A DNA stretch of 64,000 nt, taken from NCBI GenBank assembly GCA_036365145.1, contig JAEOAD010000982.1, positions 6,288,001 to 6,352,000 on the forward strand, in the 5' to 3' direction. How positions within the stretch are numbered: the stretch's first letter is position 1; each line of letters starts with the position of its first letter. Shown piece by piece: positions 11,487 through 24,114 of this stretch. The translations under genes and the position numbers were made by a program. This stretch comes from Orientallactaga sibirica (taxonomy: Eukaryota > Chordata > Mammalia > Rodentia > Dipodidae). Below the pieces are notes generated by a model that did not search any database, was not told where the DNA came from, and saw only the letters and a list, made by a program, of their open reading frames with translations.

Positions 11487-11636
11487 TTTGGTTTTTCGAG
11501 GTAGGGTCTCACTCTAGCCCAGGCTGACCTAGAATTCACTATGTAGTCTCAGGTTGGCCTCGAACTCACAGCAATAACTCCTACCCCTGCCTCCTGAGTT
11601 CTGGGATTAAAGGCGTGCACCACCACCCCTGGCTGC
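11487..11636 (-). mobile_element. B1-like SINE
   Basis: Reads tttggtttttcgaggtaggg through gcaccaccacccctggc. Followed at 11640-12010 by older B1-like and ID-like reverse fragments, such as gagacagggcctttgacttg. Confidence 0.93.
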
Positions 11637-12665
11637 ACCTTATGTTTTTGAGACAGGGCCTTTGACTTGAACCTGGAGCTCACCAATTTGGCTAGACTAG
11701 CCAGCCAGCAAGGCCCACCGATCCTGTCTCTGTCTTCAGTGCTGGGGTCACACACATGCACAGCCATTCTTGGCTTGTTTTTTGATTTTACGTGGGGGCT
11801 GGGAATCGAACTCATGCTTGTGCTGCAAGCACTCTTACCTACTGAACCACCTCCCAAGACAATTTTTTGTTTTGTTTTGTTTTGTTTTCTGAGACAGGCT
11901 TTTACTACGTACCCAAGATTGGCCTCAAACTTGCTAGGTAGTCCAGGAAGACCTCAAACTAAAGATTCTCTTTCCTGAGTAGCTGGATTACAGGTGTACA
12001 CTTACTGTGCCTAATCTTGAAATTTTTGTGTCTTCCTGATGTCCTTTAGGAAGAACACAAGACCAGAAGTGCCCTGAATTTGGTTAGGTATCTACTAAAA
12101 TGCCTCCGTTAAAGCTTTTCTTTCTATACCATCCCCAAACAGGCTCTCTCAGCTGTGTTTACTCATGCCATGAGGGAGAAGCAATAACTTTAGAAAACCA
12201 GATGAATTTTATTTCTCCAATGTCATCACAGATGGATAAAAAGGTTTTCAGTTTCCTTGGGACTTTACTTTGCCTTGCAGGGGCTCTGATGCCGAAAGGT
12301 AATGCAGTTGAACTACATAGACTGATAAGTCATTTGTGGTTAAACATGTAGGGACAGATTAAAACGGAAATTCCACTTACAGATAATCCAAAGACAAATT
12401 AACAGGCATTGACTTTTTAAGAGATTAGTAATTAAAAAAAAAAGCAGCAGCCTAGATTTGGAGATTATAACCCATGACAGCTGCTTAAAGCATCCCAGTG
12501 GAACTATGCTTTCACAACATAGGTTCGGAAATTCTATTGTGAGGCCCCTCTCATTTCTGGGTTCTATCACTTCATACTTGGTCCCAAGTCTGACCCATGG
12601 AACTGAGCTCTGTAAAACTTAATCTAAAAGCCAGGCCAGGGTGGAGGGTCAAAGAATGAGACATG

Positions 12666-12847
12666 GGCTGGAGAGATGGCTTAGCAGTTAAGGCACTTGC
12701 TTGAGAAGCGTAAGGACCCAGGTTCGATTTCCCAGTACCCACGTGAGCAAGATGCACAAGGTAGTGCATGTGTCTGGAGTTTGTTTGCAGTGGCTGAAGG
12801 CCCTGTTGTACCCATTCTTTCTCACACATAATTTTTTTTTTTAAAAG
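12666..12847 (+). mobile_element. tRNA-related SINE, short CT region
   Basis: Head gggctggagagatggcttag, B-box-like ggttcgatttcc, very short ctttctcacac in place of the usual CT run, T-rich tail junction. Confidence 0.93.
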
Positions 12848-13542
12848 AGTGAGACATGCCTGCAAATATAGTTCAAAATTAGCCTTCCATGCAATCTGGA
12901 TGTCAAGCCATCACTGGGTATTGGCTTTATAAAACATCCCCTCCACATTCCTTCCCTCCTACTTTCTTCTTTTTCTCTCCTTCTTTTCTACCCAGTACTT
13001 TTGGATATTGAAAAGTATTTTCTGGACATGTCAGTCCTTGGCTTGGCATGTCCCTTAAATGAATATCATCTGCAAAAACAGTGATACTGAGAGCTTCCTG
13101 GCACAAGGCCTGGAGGGCCCTATACATCTTCTATTCCTCCAGACAGCAGGGCTTCCTGAGCCATTCAAAAAGCATTCTGTGAAGCACCACTGCTACCCAA
13201 GTGACAAAAAGGAGCCCTGGGAAGTTAGGAGATACAGCTTTGCAAAGCCCATCATACCCTCCTCCATCAAGTACACAGAACTGTCTTCTGTCCCTGTTCT
13301 GGCATTCTCTATGTCCTTCATAGTGCTGAGCAAAATGAGCAACTGTATATACTTGGTTTTTAATTTTTTGTTTGTTTCTTTCTTTTTTGAAGTATAGGAT
13401 CTTAAATAGGTGAGACAAACTGCCACTGAGCTATATTCACAGCCTTTTTTTATTCTGAGATAGTCTAAGATGACCAGGCTGGCCTTGAACTTGCCATCAC
13501 TTTTCCTTGGCTTCCCAAAGAGCATGGCTTACAGGCCTGTGC

Positions 13543-13572
13543 CACCAGGCCAGGCCAGGCCAGGCCAGGCCA
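13543..13572 (+). repeat. (CCAGG)n minisatellite-like run
   Basis: About six tandem ccagg units at the edge of an old reverse SINE. Confidence 0.9.
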
Positions 13573-13613
13573 TTTGTGTCTTAAATTACAATCTTTCTTG
13601 CTATCTGAACCAG

Positions 13614-14150
13614 CTCGCTCTAGCCCAGGCTGACCTGGAATTCACTATGTAGTCTCAGGCTGGCCTCAAACTCACAGCCATCCTCCCATGTCTGCCTCCT
13701 GAGTGCTGCCACCATACCTGGCTCACACTAGACTTTTTAATCCTTGATGTAGCATGCCCCTTTCAAAGAAAATAGCGTCAAATCCCCAGTGATGCCTACT
13801 TTTATAAATGAACTTTTATTGGAAAATACTGTTCTAGAACAACTTGGTCCTACTGAATGAAGACCTGCCCCAAGGTGCTGTGAGACCTATGAAAAAAGGC
13901 AGACTGTACAAAGTATACTTTATTGGAAGACTTACTAATGAAAATATGGTCATGTGCCACCATTATTGGCTATAGAAGTCTCCGTTTTTATTTTTTGTTT
14001 TTCCCCCCCCAAGGTAGAGACTTGCTCTAGCCCAGGCTGACCTGGAATTCACTATGTAGTCTCAGGGTGGCCTCGAACTCATGGCCATGATCCTCCTCCC
14101 TCTGCCTCCCCAGTGCTGGGATTAAAAGTGCATACCATCACACCTGGCAA
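13614..14150 (-). mobile_element. Two minus-strand B1-like SINEs
   Basis: 13614-13722 is a partial copy missing the block between gagtgctg and ccaccatacc. 13997-14150 is complete, with a C run at its tail junction. The 150-260 bp between them show no recognisable element. Confidence 0.85.
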
Positions 14151-14159
14151 TTATTTTTT

Positions 14160-14260
14160 TAATATTTTATTTATTTATCTGTAAGCAGAGAGAGATAGGA
14201 GACAAGAGATAATGGGTATATCAGGGCCTACAAGTAGGCTGAGTAGCACATGGGTCCTTT
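14160..14260 (-). mobile_element. tRNA-related SINE, truncated
   Basis: Reverse tail aatattttatttatttatctg, then gagagagat...gggtatatcagggcct. Breaks off before the tRNA-like head. Confidence 0.65.
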
Positions 14261-14379
14261 CCTCCTGCCTGGTTGATACGTCTCTGAACCACCCACCCTG
14301 GATTCCCATATTAAAATTCCACCTCACTGCATAGTCAGTACACTGGATATGGGGTAAAAAGGTTAATAAAAGACCAGCT

Positions 14380-14450
14380 TTGGGGCTCAGTGGTAGAGTA
14401 TTTGCCTAGCATGTTTAAGGTCCTGGGATCAATCCATAGTACTACAAAAA
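14380..14450 (+). mobile_element. ID-type short tRNA-derived SINE
   Basis: Reads ggggctcagtggtagagtat, ttgcctagcatg, ctgggatcaatcc. The usual ID head without the longer body. Confidence 0.7.
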
Positions 14451-14754
14451 AAGACTGAATGAATGAAAGGAAAAGAAAGTAAGTTAGTTTCAGCATCTTA
14501 TACCAGTTCCACATTGCACCTATAATTGTCTATAGGACCTTTTCTTCCTTAGTTAGCAGGAGCCTACCACACTGAAAATGAGACACTGCATCCAGGGCTT
14601 GCCATTAACTAGCTGGGAGAACAGTTACTAAACACCAAGACTGCTTCATTGTAAAGGGAACATGGTATCTGCTTTGTGAGATACACGAGATACTTGTGAA
14701 AATGCATCAGAAATTTGCAGGTATTTAAAGAGGGTTCTGCAAAAAGTTTTAATT

Positions 14755-14915
14755 TTTTTTTTTTTTTAGTGAGGGTTGCACCTAGGGCCTGGTGCCTGTT
14801 TAGCAAGTGCTGTATCACTGAGCTATATCCCTAGCCCTGCAAAGACTTTTTTTTTTTGGTTTTTCATTTTTCGATTTTTCAAGGTAGTGTCTCACTCTAG
14901 CCCAGGCTGACCTGG
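14755..14915 (-). mobile_element. ID-type SINE (reverse) followed by B1-like fragment
   Basis: 14770-14838 reads cacctagggcctggtgcctg...tgagctatatccctagcc (reverse ID). 14855-14914 is the tail-proximal third of a reverse B1-like element. Confidence 0.7.
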
Positions 14916-15218
14916 AGACTTTATTTTTTTAAAAGGTGAAAAACGAACTCCCAGGTCTATTTAGACATCCAGGGATGTCAACAACTCTCTCACCAATGAT
15001 CTGATTGCTAACCTGCTCTAGGGAAAGCCATCTACAAACCCTGAGTGTCTAAGGGCACAGAAAGATGGATGGACACAAAATAGGTTCTGCCTATGGTTCC
15101 CCAACCATGATATTCACATATACACATATACATATATACTTTATATGCATACATACGTATGAATGAGTAGCAAGGAGTTATACAAAAGGACTACAAATGG
15201 CCACTTAAAACATTACCA

Positions 15219-15391
15219 GCCAGGCGTGGTGGTGCACGCCTTTAATCTCAGCACTTGGGAGGCAGAGGTAGGAGGAGGATTGCTGTGAGTTCGAGGCCAC
15301 CCTGAGACTACACAGTGAATTCCAGGTCAGCCTGGGCTAGAGTGAGACCTCACTTCGAAAACAAACAAACAAAAAAAAAACAAACCAAAAA
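15219..15391 (+). mobile_element. B1-like SINE
   Basis: Contains a 3-bp duplication (aggaggagga) and an A-rich tail interspersed with CAAA. Confidence 0.95.
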
Positions 15392-17905
15392 CATTACCTT
15401 CTCCAACCCCCCAAATACAAAGGCAGATTTTACTGGAGTGGCTAGTCTGTGTCAAACATGCAGCAGTTAACAGACATTTACGACAGTCATTTGTCACTGC
15501 AGCTGGGTGATAGAAGCTTTTTGCAATCCCCCTGCTTAACACACTCATGGGTATGATTATTTCTAGAACTCTGCAAAATAAAATGCCTTTGTTTATGCCT
15601 GATTGAAAATTTCCCTGCAAAGTTTTTCCTTAGGTGGGGGGGTGGGGAGAGAGAATATGAATTTCTCCTACTATACATGAAGTATAAAAGGAAGTAAGTC
15701 CCCTTTTCAACACCAATGCAATAATACATTGTGCCCAAAAAAAATCATGAAAAATACTTGTATATATTTTGTATGGAAAACACACCAACCATTGGTCTGA
15801 TCTGTATCAAATCTTCAATATTTTTCTATGACATGTTAAAATATTTTTCATTCATTTTATAAACCTTAAGACAGTTGGCAGGTAGCAAGCTATTTAGTTA
15901 GAGATGCTATCAGAATTCTAAAAACCTTCCTTCAATCCACTTTTCTATTTTGGCTCCTGTACTCACACAATCAATGCCTTAACATGCAATTCAAGATGAC
16001 ACCTGCTCCCATGAGTCTGTGGACACAGACCCAGACCATGTGTGCATGTGTGCACAGAGATCTCTATGCAGCAGTTGCCCCGTGAGAATGGCATACCCTT
16101 TGCAGGCACACACAAAAGCTTCCTTTCCTGCAGCAAAGGCAAGTCAGTCCCTGAGCAATATGGCCAAAAATAATAACCTGCTTTTAAAATCACAACATAA
16201 AAGGCAAGATTGACAAGGTAAGCACGTGCACGGCAATGCATTTAAAGAAATGGCACGATCACAATCACACCAATGAACAAAATGCAAAAACTGAAAATGC
16301 TAAGAGTCACAGCCACTCCATTTTTCTTGGGGGTATTTTCACTGCAATTAGCAAGCTATGTGTGACAGTATCCATGAACCATCCTCACAACCAAGCGTGC
16401 ACATATGATTTTAGTGCTTCTGTGGGTTTGCATTTGGATGCATGTGACTCACCGTCTTCTTTCAGTGTCCACAGTCAATGCCTCAGGAGTGAGAATGCCT
16501 GCATCTTACTGCTATTGAGAAAGAAAAAGCAATGCAGACTGGTCTTCCTGGGAATCCAGTGTCCTTGAGCCAGCCCCTTCAGGTCACCCATGTGCAGAAC
16601 TCACAGGGAGCAATGGTTTCACACAGCCAGGGTGACCAGTCCCACCTGTGAGGATGACAGCACTGTGGTTTCCCGTTCCAGTGTGCTTTAGTCAGCTGTG
16701 AAAGCCAAAGCTGCAAAAACTGCATGCACTGCCAGGCACACATACAGCACAGATGAGCGTGTCCACACACATGTGTCCGCAGTGCTCCAGAAAGAGTCTA
16801 CCCCCCGTTTACATGATTTTTCATCTTGAGTTAGAACAATAAACAAGGAGAATGTTTGCAGATCTTGCCAGATCTGACCCACGCTGAACAACCTGTCCTT
16901 CAAAGCAGCAGAACAAAAGAGGCATTGGGAGCTACACCCTCCTCCCCAACAAGTAAGGGGGATTTTAAACAAGTCCCCTTTGGGATGAGGTGCCCCCAGA
17001 AGAAGCACTGGGGTCTCTTACCTGCTTGCTGCTGTGAATCACTGCTCAGCCAGCCTCGAAAGGCAGCTAGATGCTTCAGAGATCCACAGCCCGCCTCTGC
17101 AACCACACCATCCCACTGCCTATAGCACCACGGAGTCACGAAGGCATGCTGGCAACAGCTGGAGTGTCAGAGCCTGCTGCCTTATGATGCACAAGTCGAC
17201 GCAGGCTCTGTCAACTCAAGTCAGAGCCAGCGACGTCTAGCTCTAGGGAATATCCCCAACACTTCCATGTTTAAGCCCCAAGAGGTTTTTGCTTTTACCA
17301 ACCCCCCTAAAGCATGTGTAAGTCCTCCTCTTTCTATTTTAAAAAATAGGAAATGTAAAAAAAAAAAGCATGAATGTCATATAGCTTTGGCTATTTAAGA
17401 ACTCCTGGAAATGCTATCACAGGTGAAACACTTGGTCCAATTTCATAACCACAATAAAGTTAAAGACATTCAATGGCCTGTTTTATGTCTATGTTGATGA
17501 TTACACACTCATTAGGAATGTAATCTGTCAACCAAACAACCAAGTGTTCCGGAACTTTTCCTGTGTTTAAGGGCACTAGGGAGAGAAGACAAAGCATCCA
17601 GGCTGACCCCGACTCACCCAATTCAGCATAGCACAATGAGCTGTATTTAAAATCCTCATGCCCCACCTCCACTCCTAGCACAGCCCCTGACCTCAGTGCC
17701 ACAGGGAAGTACCTCCCCATAGCCCCTTCCAACGTGGACAGCTCCCAGACTCTGAATCCGGGACTCAGCTACCATGACTCACTTTCTCTTCCCAACCTGC
17801 TTCCACCAAGCTCTTCTCAACGCACAACACTATTTCAGACATGCACTCGTGTCACCAGATGCTTCTTTACAGCTCCAGGGATTCCATCTCTGCCTCCCCA
17901 GATAC
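15392..17905. other. Largely non-repetitive part of intron 5
   Basis: The longest SINE-free stretch in the left half. Several short open frames exist on both strands with no splice-site framework or family resemblance. Worth a conservation check for enhancers, but nothing in the sequence alone defines one. Confidence 0.4.
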
Positions 17906-18006
17906 ATGCCACTACACTCCACATTTTACATGGGTTCTGGGGATCCAAAGTCAGGTGTTCATGATTGCATAGCAAGCTCTTTACCCACTGAGCCATCTCT
18001 CCAGCC
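17906..18006 (-). mobile_element. tRNA-related SINE fragment
   Basis: Diverged reverse copy ending ccactgagccatctctccagccc. Confidence 0.7.
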
Positions 18007-18239
18007 CAATACCTACTTATTAGCATATGTTCATTTGATAGGTTTCATTATATTTTCCTACATGTGTATATCATGTACTTTGCTAATATTCATACCCCCA
18101 TTACTTTCTCCTATTCCCCTTCCATAGTCCCCTTCCAAAGAGCACTCCTTCTACTTTCATGTCACAGCACATATATATGCATATTTCAATCTAAATTCTA
18201 CATGGGAGAGAAAACATGCAATATTTGTATTTCTGAGTC

Positions 18240-18398
18240 TGTTTGTTTGTTTGTTTGTTTGTTGAGAGTCTCACTCTTGCTCAGGCTGACCTTGAATTCA
18301 CTCTGTAGTCTCAGGGTGGCCTTGAACTCATGGCCACAATCCTCCTATCTCTGCCTCCCAAATGCTGGGATTAAAGGCGTGTGCTATCACGCCCGGCT
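18240..18398 (-). mobile_element. B1-like SINE inside the L1
   Basis: Flanked by tgagtctg at both sides (18231-18238 and just after the gcccggc end), a target duplication within the L1. Confidence 0.92.
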
Positions 18399-18535
18399 GA
18401 GTCTGGTTTATTTTATGTAACATGATGATCCCCAGTTTCATCCATTTTCATACAAGTAACATTTTTTTTCTTCTTGATGGCTGAATAAAACTTCATTTTG
18501 TATATACACTATGTTTTATTTTTAAATATATGTTA

Positions 18536-18925
18536 TTTTTATTTATTTGAGGGGGGGGAGAATGAGCACACCAGGGCCTCTAGTCACTGCAAATTCCAGA
18601 TGTATGCCCCACCCTATGGATCTGGCTTACATAGGTACTGGGGAATCAAACCTGGGTCCTTAGGCTTCATAGGCAAGCACCTTAACCACGAAGCCACCTC
18701 TCCATCTCCGACATTTTATTTTTTAAAAAAATGTATTTGTGGGCTGGAGAGATGGCTTCGTGGTTAAAGGGCTTGCCTGCAAAGCCAAAGAACCCAGGTT
18801 CGATTCCCCAGTACCCATGTAAAGCCAGAGGCACAGGGTGGTGCATGAGTCTGGAGTTTGTAGTGGCTACAGCTCTGGGGTGCCCATTCTCTCTCTCTCA
18901 AATAAATAAATAAAATATTTTAAAA
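18536..18925. mobile_element. Head-to-head pair of tRNA-related SINEs
   Basis: 18536-18709 is on the minus strand and 18739-18925 on the plus strand, heads facing each other across about 30 bp. Both sit in the old L1. As RNA they could fold into a long hairpin. Confidence 0.9.
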
Positions 18926-18964
18926 ATGTATTTCTGTGTGTATGTACACACATGCATGTGCACA

Positions 18965-19110
18965 TGCCAGGGTCTCTTGCCACCACAAAAAAAATTCCTA
19001 GGAGCTTGTGCCACTTTTTGTGCCTGACTTTTTGTTGGTAGTGGGGTATTGGACCTGGCTGAGAGGCTTTGCAAGCAAGTGCCTTGAATCACTGAGCCAT
19101 TTCCCTAACT
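18965..19110 (-). mobile_element. Diverged tRNA-related SINE
   Basis: Recognised by gccagggtctcttgccacc, ttgcaagcaagtgccttg and gagccatttcc. Confidence 0.75.
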
Positions 19111-19265
19111 TTGCTCTATTTTCTTGACCCATTTATCTGTTGATGGATAGCTAATTCTGATTCCATAACTTGCCTATTGTGAATAGTACCACAATAAACA
19201 TGGATGTGCAGGTATCTGTGGTAGGTTGACTTGGATTTAAATGACTAAGCATTTAAAATAAATCG

Positions 19266-19694
19266 GTGGCGCTGGAATGATGGCTTAGTGGTTAAGGCAC
19301 TTGCCTGCAAAGCCCAAGGACCCAGGTTTGATTCTCCAGGTCCCATGTGAGCCAGATGCACATGGTGGCACATGCGTGTAGAGTTTGTTTGCAGTGGCTA
19401 GAGGCCCTGGAGCACCCATTCTCTCTCTCTCTCTCTGTATCTAAGAAATAAATCAATAAATATTTTTTTTTAAAACTTGGGCTGGGGAAATGGCTTAGTA
19501 GTTAAGGCGTTTGCTTGCGAAGCCTAAGGATCCGGGTTCAATTCCCCAGAACCCATGTAAACCAGATGCACAGGGGACACATGCATCTGGAGTTCGTTTG
19601 CAGTGGTTAGAGGTCCTGGCGTGCCCATTCGTTCTTTCTCTCTGCCTCTTCCTCTCTCTCTCCCTCTCAAATAAATAAAAAAAATTATTTTTAA
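19266..19694 (+). mobile_element. Two tandem tRNA-related SINEs
   Basis: 19266-19470 (head cgctggaatgatggcttag) and 19478-19694 (head gggctggggaaatggcttag), each with its own CT region and A/T-rich tail. Confidence 0.92.
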
Positions 19695-19696
19695 AA

Positions 19697-20108
19697 GTCA
19701 GGCATGGTGGCGCATGCCTTTAATCCCAGCACTCGGAAGGCAGAGATAGGAGGATCGTCATGAGTTCAAGGCCACCCTGAGACTGAGTTCCAGGTCAGCC
19801 TGAGCTACAGTGAGACCCTACCTCGAAAAACAAAACAAAAAACCTTAAAAAAAATTGTGGGGGTTGATGAGATGACTCAGCAATTAAGAGTGCTTACTGA
19901 ACAACAACAACAAAAAAAAATTGCACAGGAAGCCGGGCGTGGTGGCGCACGCCTTTAATCCCAGCACTCGGGAGGCAGAGGTAGGAGGATTGGCTAGAGT
20001 TTGAGGCCACCCTGAGACTACATAGTTAATTCCAGGTCAGCCTGAGCTAGAGTGAGGCCCTACCTCAAAACAACAACAAAAAACAACAACAACAACAACA
20101 ACAACAAA
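19697..20108 (+). mobile_element. Two B1-like SINEs with ID-like remnant between
   Basis: 19697-19850 and 19930-20108 are B1-like. The text gatgagatgactcagcaatt (19868) and tgagtttaattccccagcaac (20150) looks like one ID-like element split by the second insertion; aagagtgctta is repeated at about 19885 and 20108. Confidence 0.85.
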
Positions 20109-20189
20109 AGAGTGCTTAACTGTGCACGCATGAGGGCCTGACACCACCTGAGTTTAATTCCCCAGCAACCAGGTATAATAGCTGGGTGA

Positions 20190-21245
20190 AGCTATGCATG
20201 CTTGTAACCTCAGTTCTATGGGAAACAGAGACCACAGAATTGCTAGGGCTCCCAAAAACTGCAGCTCCGAACTTGATTACCCACCAGAGGTTAATTAATG
20301 ACTCTACTGCTGAAGACACCATACGCTGTCAGCGCAGACCATCGAGAGACCTGGTTGGAATCTGGAAGAGAGCCAGTCCCCACACAGTAAGGCCATCTAG
20401 TCCTGGAAGGCACTACATGAGCTACTGTGGGAAAGTGGCCAACATCTGTCCGAGCAACTCAAAGTCTAAGCGACTCAGAAGCAAACAACCCAACGTGATG
20501 CTCACACAAGAGCAATAGTGGCACACAGCCATGGTGGGTAACCAACTGCTCTTGGATTGGCTAACAGATCCTCTCAGTGGAAAGGAAACCATATCTGGAA
20601 CTGGGAAACAAGTCAGAATCATATCCAGATAATGATTTTGCTTTCCAATGTCAAGCTCCCACTAATCTTGGGCTATAAGAGGGTCTACACCCTTTAAATT
20701 CTCTCTAAACTAATAATGGTTATCCCATTTAACTGGTGCTGAGTTCACTCTCCATTGGACAATCTGCTTCTCTTTTTCAGATGGGAGCTGGACCTGAGAA
20801 AATAAATGACTCCACCTCTGCCCCAGCTGAAACCACAGAGGAATTGGGGAAATGAGCAAGAGTGACGCTTTCTTGGTGAACCTGATATCAGCTCAAGGGT
20901 GAAGGAGACAGACACTGAGGACACTCAACACCTACCAAAGCAGAGATCCAGAGACTCCTAAGAGCCCATCACTGAAGTAGACTTAAAACGCACCCAACAT
21001 GGCTCAGGGAATTTTGCGGAAGAGGGGGCAGAAAGATTGTTAGAGCCACAAGTTGGGATACTATGCACAGAGACACTGCTGCCTCTTCCCCCATAACTGA
21101 CTGCTGCCCCCAGAACCCATGACCCACCATCCCCATGGGGTTGACCTGCATTCCCAACAAGGAGGGCCTCTTCAGAAAGGGGGCAGGGATGAGGGAAAGG
21201 ATGGTACCAAGATGTGGTGTTTACATACTAAGTATGCCCATATCT
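20190..21245 (+). mobile_element. L1 3' UTR, different subfamily
   Basis: Contains acccaacatggctcagggaa, tttgcggaagaggggg, aaagattgttagagccacaag, comparable in layout to the 1320-2480 element but clearly another subfamily. A partly matching copy is at 40480-40800. No frame of length is open. Confidence 0.6.
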
Positions 21246-21308
21246 AATAATTTTTTTATTGCTGCTTTGAATTGTTAGAGAGACTCCATTTTGTTTTTGT
21301 TTTTGCTT

Positions 21309-21457
21309 TTTTTGGTTTTTCGAGGTAGGGTCTCACTCTAGCCCAGGCTGACCTGGAATTCATTATGTACTCTCAGGGTGGCCTCGAACTCATGGCGATC
21401 CTCCTACCTCTGCCTCCCAAGTGCTGGGATTAAAGGCGTGCACCACCACGCCCAGCG
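21309..21457 (-). mobile_element. B1-like SINE
   Basis: Well preserved. gagagactccattttg occurs on both sides (21276 and 21457), a clean target duplication. Confidence 0.95.
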
Positions 21458-21883
21458 AGAGACTCCATTTTGAAATACATGGATGAGTGATAGATGAGGA
21501 CACCTGATGTTGTCTGGCTTCCACATGCGCTAGCACAGGGCACAAGTATCTGCACACACATGTGCATACACCACACACAAAAATACATACACACATACAT
21601 ACATACATCTATCGTTAAGAAAGGGTTATGGATTTCCCCACAAGCAGCAGTAGAGGTTAGCAAGCCTAGGTAGTCTGATACAATCACAATGAATAGCACA
21701 ATGAGGATTTAAACCTGTATCTTTGACTGCAAAATACATAGCATTTCCAGTGTTTTTCAGGTGAGGCAGGAGGATGGAAAGTTTTAGGGCAGCCCTTTAG
21801 GCCATACAGTGAAACTCTCAAAAGCAAGCAAACAAAGCCCTTAGGATCATTGATGATAGTCATAATGGTCCTTCACTTCTGTC

Positions 21884-22048
21884 TTTTTTTTTTTTTTTTT
21901 TTTTGGTTTTGCAAGGTAGGGTCTCACTCTGGTCCAGGCTGACCTGGAATTCACTATGTAGTCTCAGGGTGGCCTCAAACTCTCGGCGATCCTCCTACCT
22001 CTGCCTCCCAAGTGCTGGGATTAAAGGTGTGTGCCACCATGCCTGGCA
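21884..22048 (-). mobile_element. B1-like SINE
   Basis: Long T run, ggttttgcaaggtaggg, ending ccaccatgcctggc. Confidence 0.95.
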
Positions 22049-22198
22049 TTTCTGTCATTTTTTTATCCTGAAATTCATAGCCCCAGTCTAATTATAAGAG
22101 AAAAATCAAATGTAGAATGTGTTCAGGTTCCTGAAAAAAAATCTTTCTCAAAGTGTCAAGAGCACCAAAACCAAGGAAAATTGGAGAAATTGTCTCTC

Positions 22199-22490
22199 CT
22201 AGTTTATTCAGACTGCTGTGACAAAATACCTTAAGCTGGATGGCTGATAAGACAGATACTTATTTCTCTCAGTTCTGGAGGCAGAGAAGGCACTAGTAGA
22301 TGTGGTGTGTGGTGAGGTGCTGGCTTTCTGGCTGATAAGTGAACATCTTTTCCCTGTGTCCCCAAAGGGTGGAAAGAGCTGGGCACGCTGAGGGCTCCAT
22401 CATCCTGAATTACTCATTTCCCAACTGCCCTGCCTCTTAATTCTTGGGAGGGTAGGGCTTTGTTACAGTCACTATGTCAGAACCCCATCA
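22199..22490 (+). repeat. Ancient interspersed repeat
   Basis: Reads agtttattcagactgctgtg, acaaaatacc, cagttctggaggcagagaag: the widespread mammalian repeat that begins with this phrase. Family not assigned. Confidence 0.6.
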
Positions 22491-22497
22491 GAAGGCA

Positions 22498-22622
22498 GCC
22501 AGGTGTGGTGGCACACACCCGTAACCTCAGTACTTGGGAGGCTGAGGCAGGAGGATCACCAGAAGTGATCTACACTGCAAGTTCCAGGCTAGTCAGGTCT
22601 ACATAGCAAGACTCTTGTGAGG
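22498..22622 (+). mobile_element. Old B1-like SINE
   Basis: Contains gccaggtgtggtggcacaca and gaggctgaggcaggaggatc, the older B1 form rather than the young local consensus. Confidence 0.85.
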
Positions 22623-22775
22623 AGGGAAGGAGGTGAGGGAGGCTGCACAGAAATTCTGCTTGAGGAAGCTTTGCTTCCCTGCCCCATCTAGCAGTTAGAC
22701 GTCAGAGTGAACTAGCCATCCACGCATCTTTCCTGTTTCACTCAGTCACTTTGGTATTTGGCACAGTTCTCACTC

Positions 22776-22931
22776 TTTTTTGGGGAGGGGGGTTCGAGAT
22801 AGGGTCTCGATCTAGCTCAGGCTAACGTGGCATTCACTATGTAGTCTCAGGGTGGCCTTGAACTCACGGTGATCCTCCTACCACTGCCTCCCGAGTGCTG
22901 GGATTAAAGGCGTGCGCCACCATGCCCGGCT
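22776..22931 (-). mobile_element. B1-like SINE
   Basis: G run at the tail junction (ggggaggggggttcgag), complete to gccaccatgcccggc. Confidence 0.94.
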
Positions 22932-24085
22932 GTCTCACCCTATCTTTGTAAGCTGCCTCCTTCACATTGATGCACTGTGGATTTGTCTCCTTGGTGTCAC
23001 TTTCCCCACCCTGTCCTAAACTCTGCAGCCCTCAACCTTCCAAATCTGCTTTCTAAATAATGTGGAATCACAACATCGAACAAACAAGTAAACAAACCGA
23101 TGGGGCTACCTGGCCTAACTGTGGATTGCTAAGTACGTGGGCATAAATACAAGGAGAAAATGAAGATGCAAATCAAGACCAAAAAAACCCCAACCTACTC
23201 ATCTCCTGTCTATCTTTCCCTGAGGCTGTGGTTTTTCATTTCTGGAATGACAGTGCTATATTTGCAAGTACTTCCTGCACAGACAGAAACTCTTTTGTCC
23301 AGGGCCATGCAGAGCCTGGACTACAGCTCTGTGGAATGCTAGCTCTGCCTCTGACACAATTCTAATCTCAAACTTTGCCTTCTTAGCTGGATCCACCCAG
23401 CACAGGCTGAATACTTACCAAACAGGCTGTTCAGAATGGAAAGCTGCAATTGCCCCTCAGCCCAATGAAGGCTAGAGACAATAAATGCCTGCTCTAAAGC
23501 CACAAACATGGATACGGCTTAGGTAATCAATCTCTATTACTTCTGAAATCTGCTTGGCAGCCACTGCTTTTGTAAAGCCACAAATGGCGTTCATATTAAT
23601 CTCTGTATACCAAGTCACCTCTTGGGAAAGATAGGCAAGAAGACAGCCTTCAGGTTTGTTTTGCTGGTTAACAGGTTCTATATTTGAGCAATGTTCCCCT
23701 CTACTTCCTACACATTCAGCTTTGTGGCTCGACTGGGAGTGCACTTGTACTCTCAATCTTTCTCTCCCCTCTGTCCCAATGAAATACAAAGTCTGAGACC
23801 AGTGGTGACCCAGCTATAAGGGACACTGCCAGATCTCATCTCAGTCCCAATTCCTGGAGCCTCCCAGGACACAATCTCACTGAAGTACTGATGATCAAAT
23901 AATGCACTATGTCTTAAGTTTCTTACAAGATTTAAAGAAAAAGTCTGGCAAACAAGTCCATGCTACCAGGTATCTTTTAAGATGCTCATGTCTTCTTGCC
24001 TCTAAATCAAGTGCAAAAAGTCAAGTAAAGCCCACTTTACTTACTAGCATTTAACTAAAACCTTAAGTGAAAATTCAATACAAAG
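22932..24085. other. Non-repetitive part of intron 5
   Basis: No SINE, L1 or LTR text recognised. A 105-codon minus-strand open frame (23472-23789) has no recognisable product and no splice framework. Confidence 0.4.
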
Positions 24086-24114
24086 CATGTGCCACCATGG
24101 AATCCTATCCCCTG

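Larger units (their letters stand above)
18010..19235 (-). mobile_element. Old antisense L1 (ORF2 3' region) broken by SINEs
   Basis: L1 text occurs at 18010-18239, 18399-18535 (cccagtttcatccattttc, atggctgaataaaacttc) and 19111-19235 (atttatctgttgatggatag, tgaatagtaccacaataaac), the usual antisense ORF2 landmarks in the correct order. The gaps are filled by the SINEs annotated separately. No reading frame survives. Confidence 0.75.

Noticed and set aside
18739..18925. tRNA-gene-like heads with A and B boxes (here and in all tRNA-related SINEs)
   Set aside because: The heads cannot fold into a complete cloverleaf with mature ends and continue into SINE bodies with CT-rich and A-rich tails.
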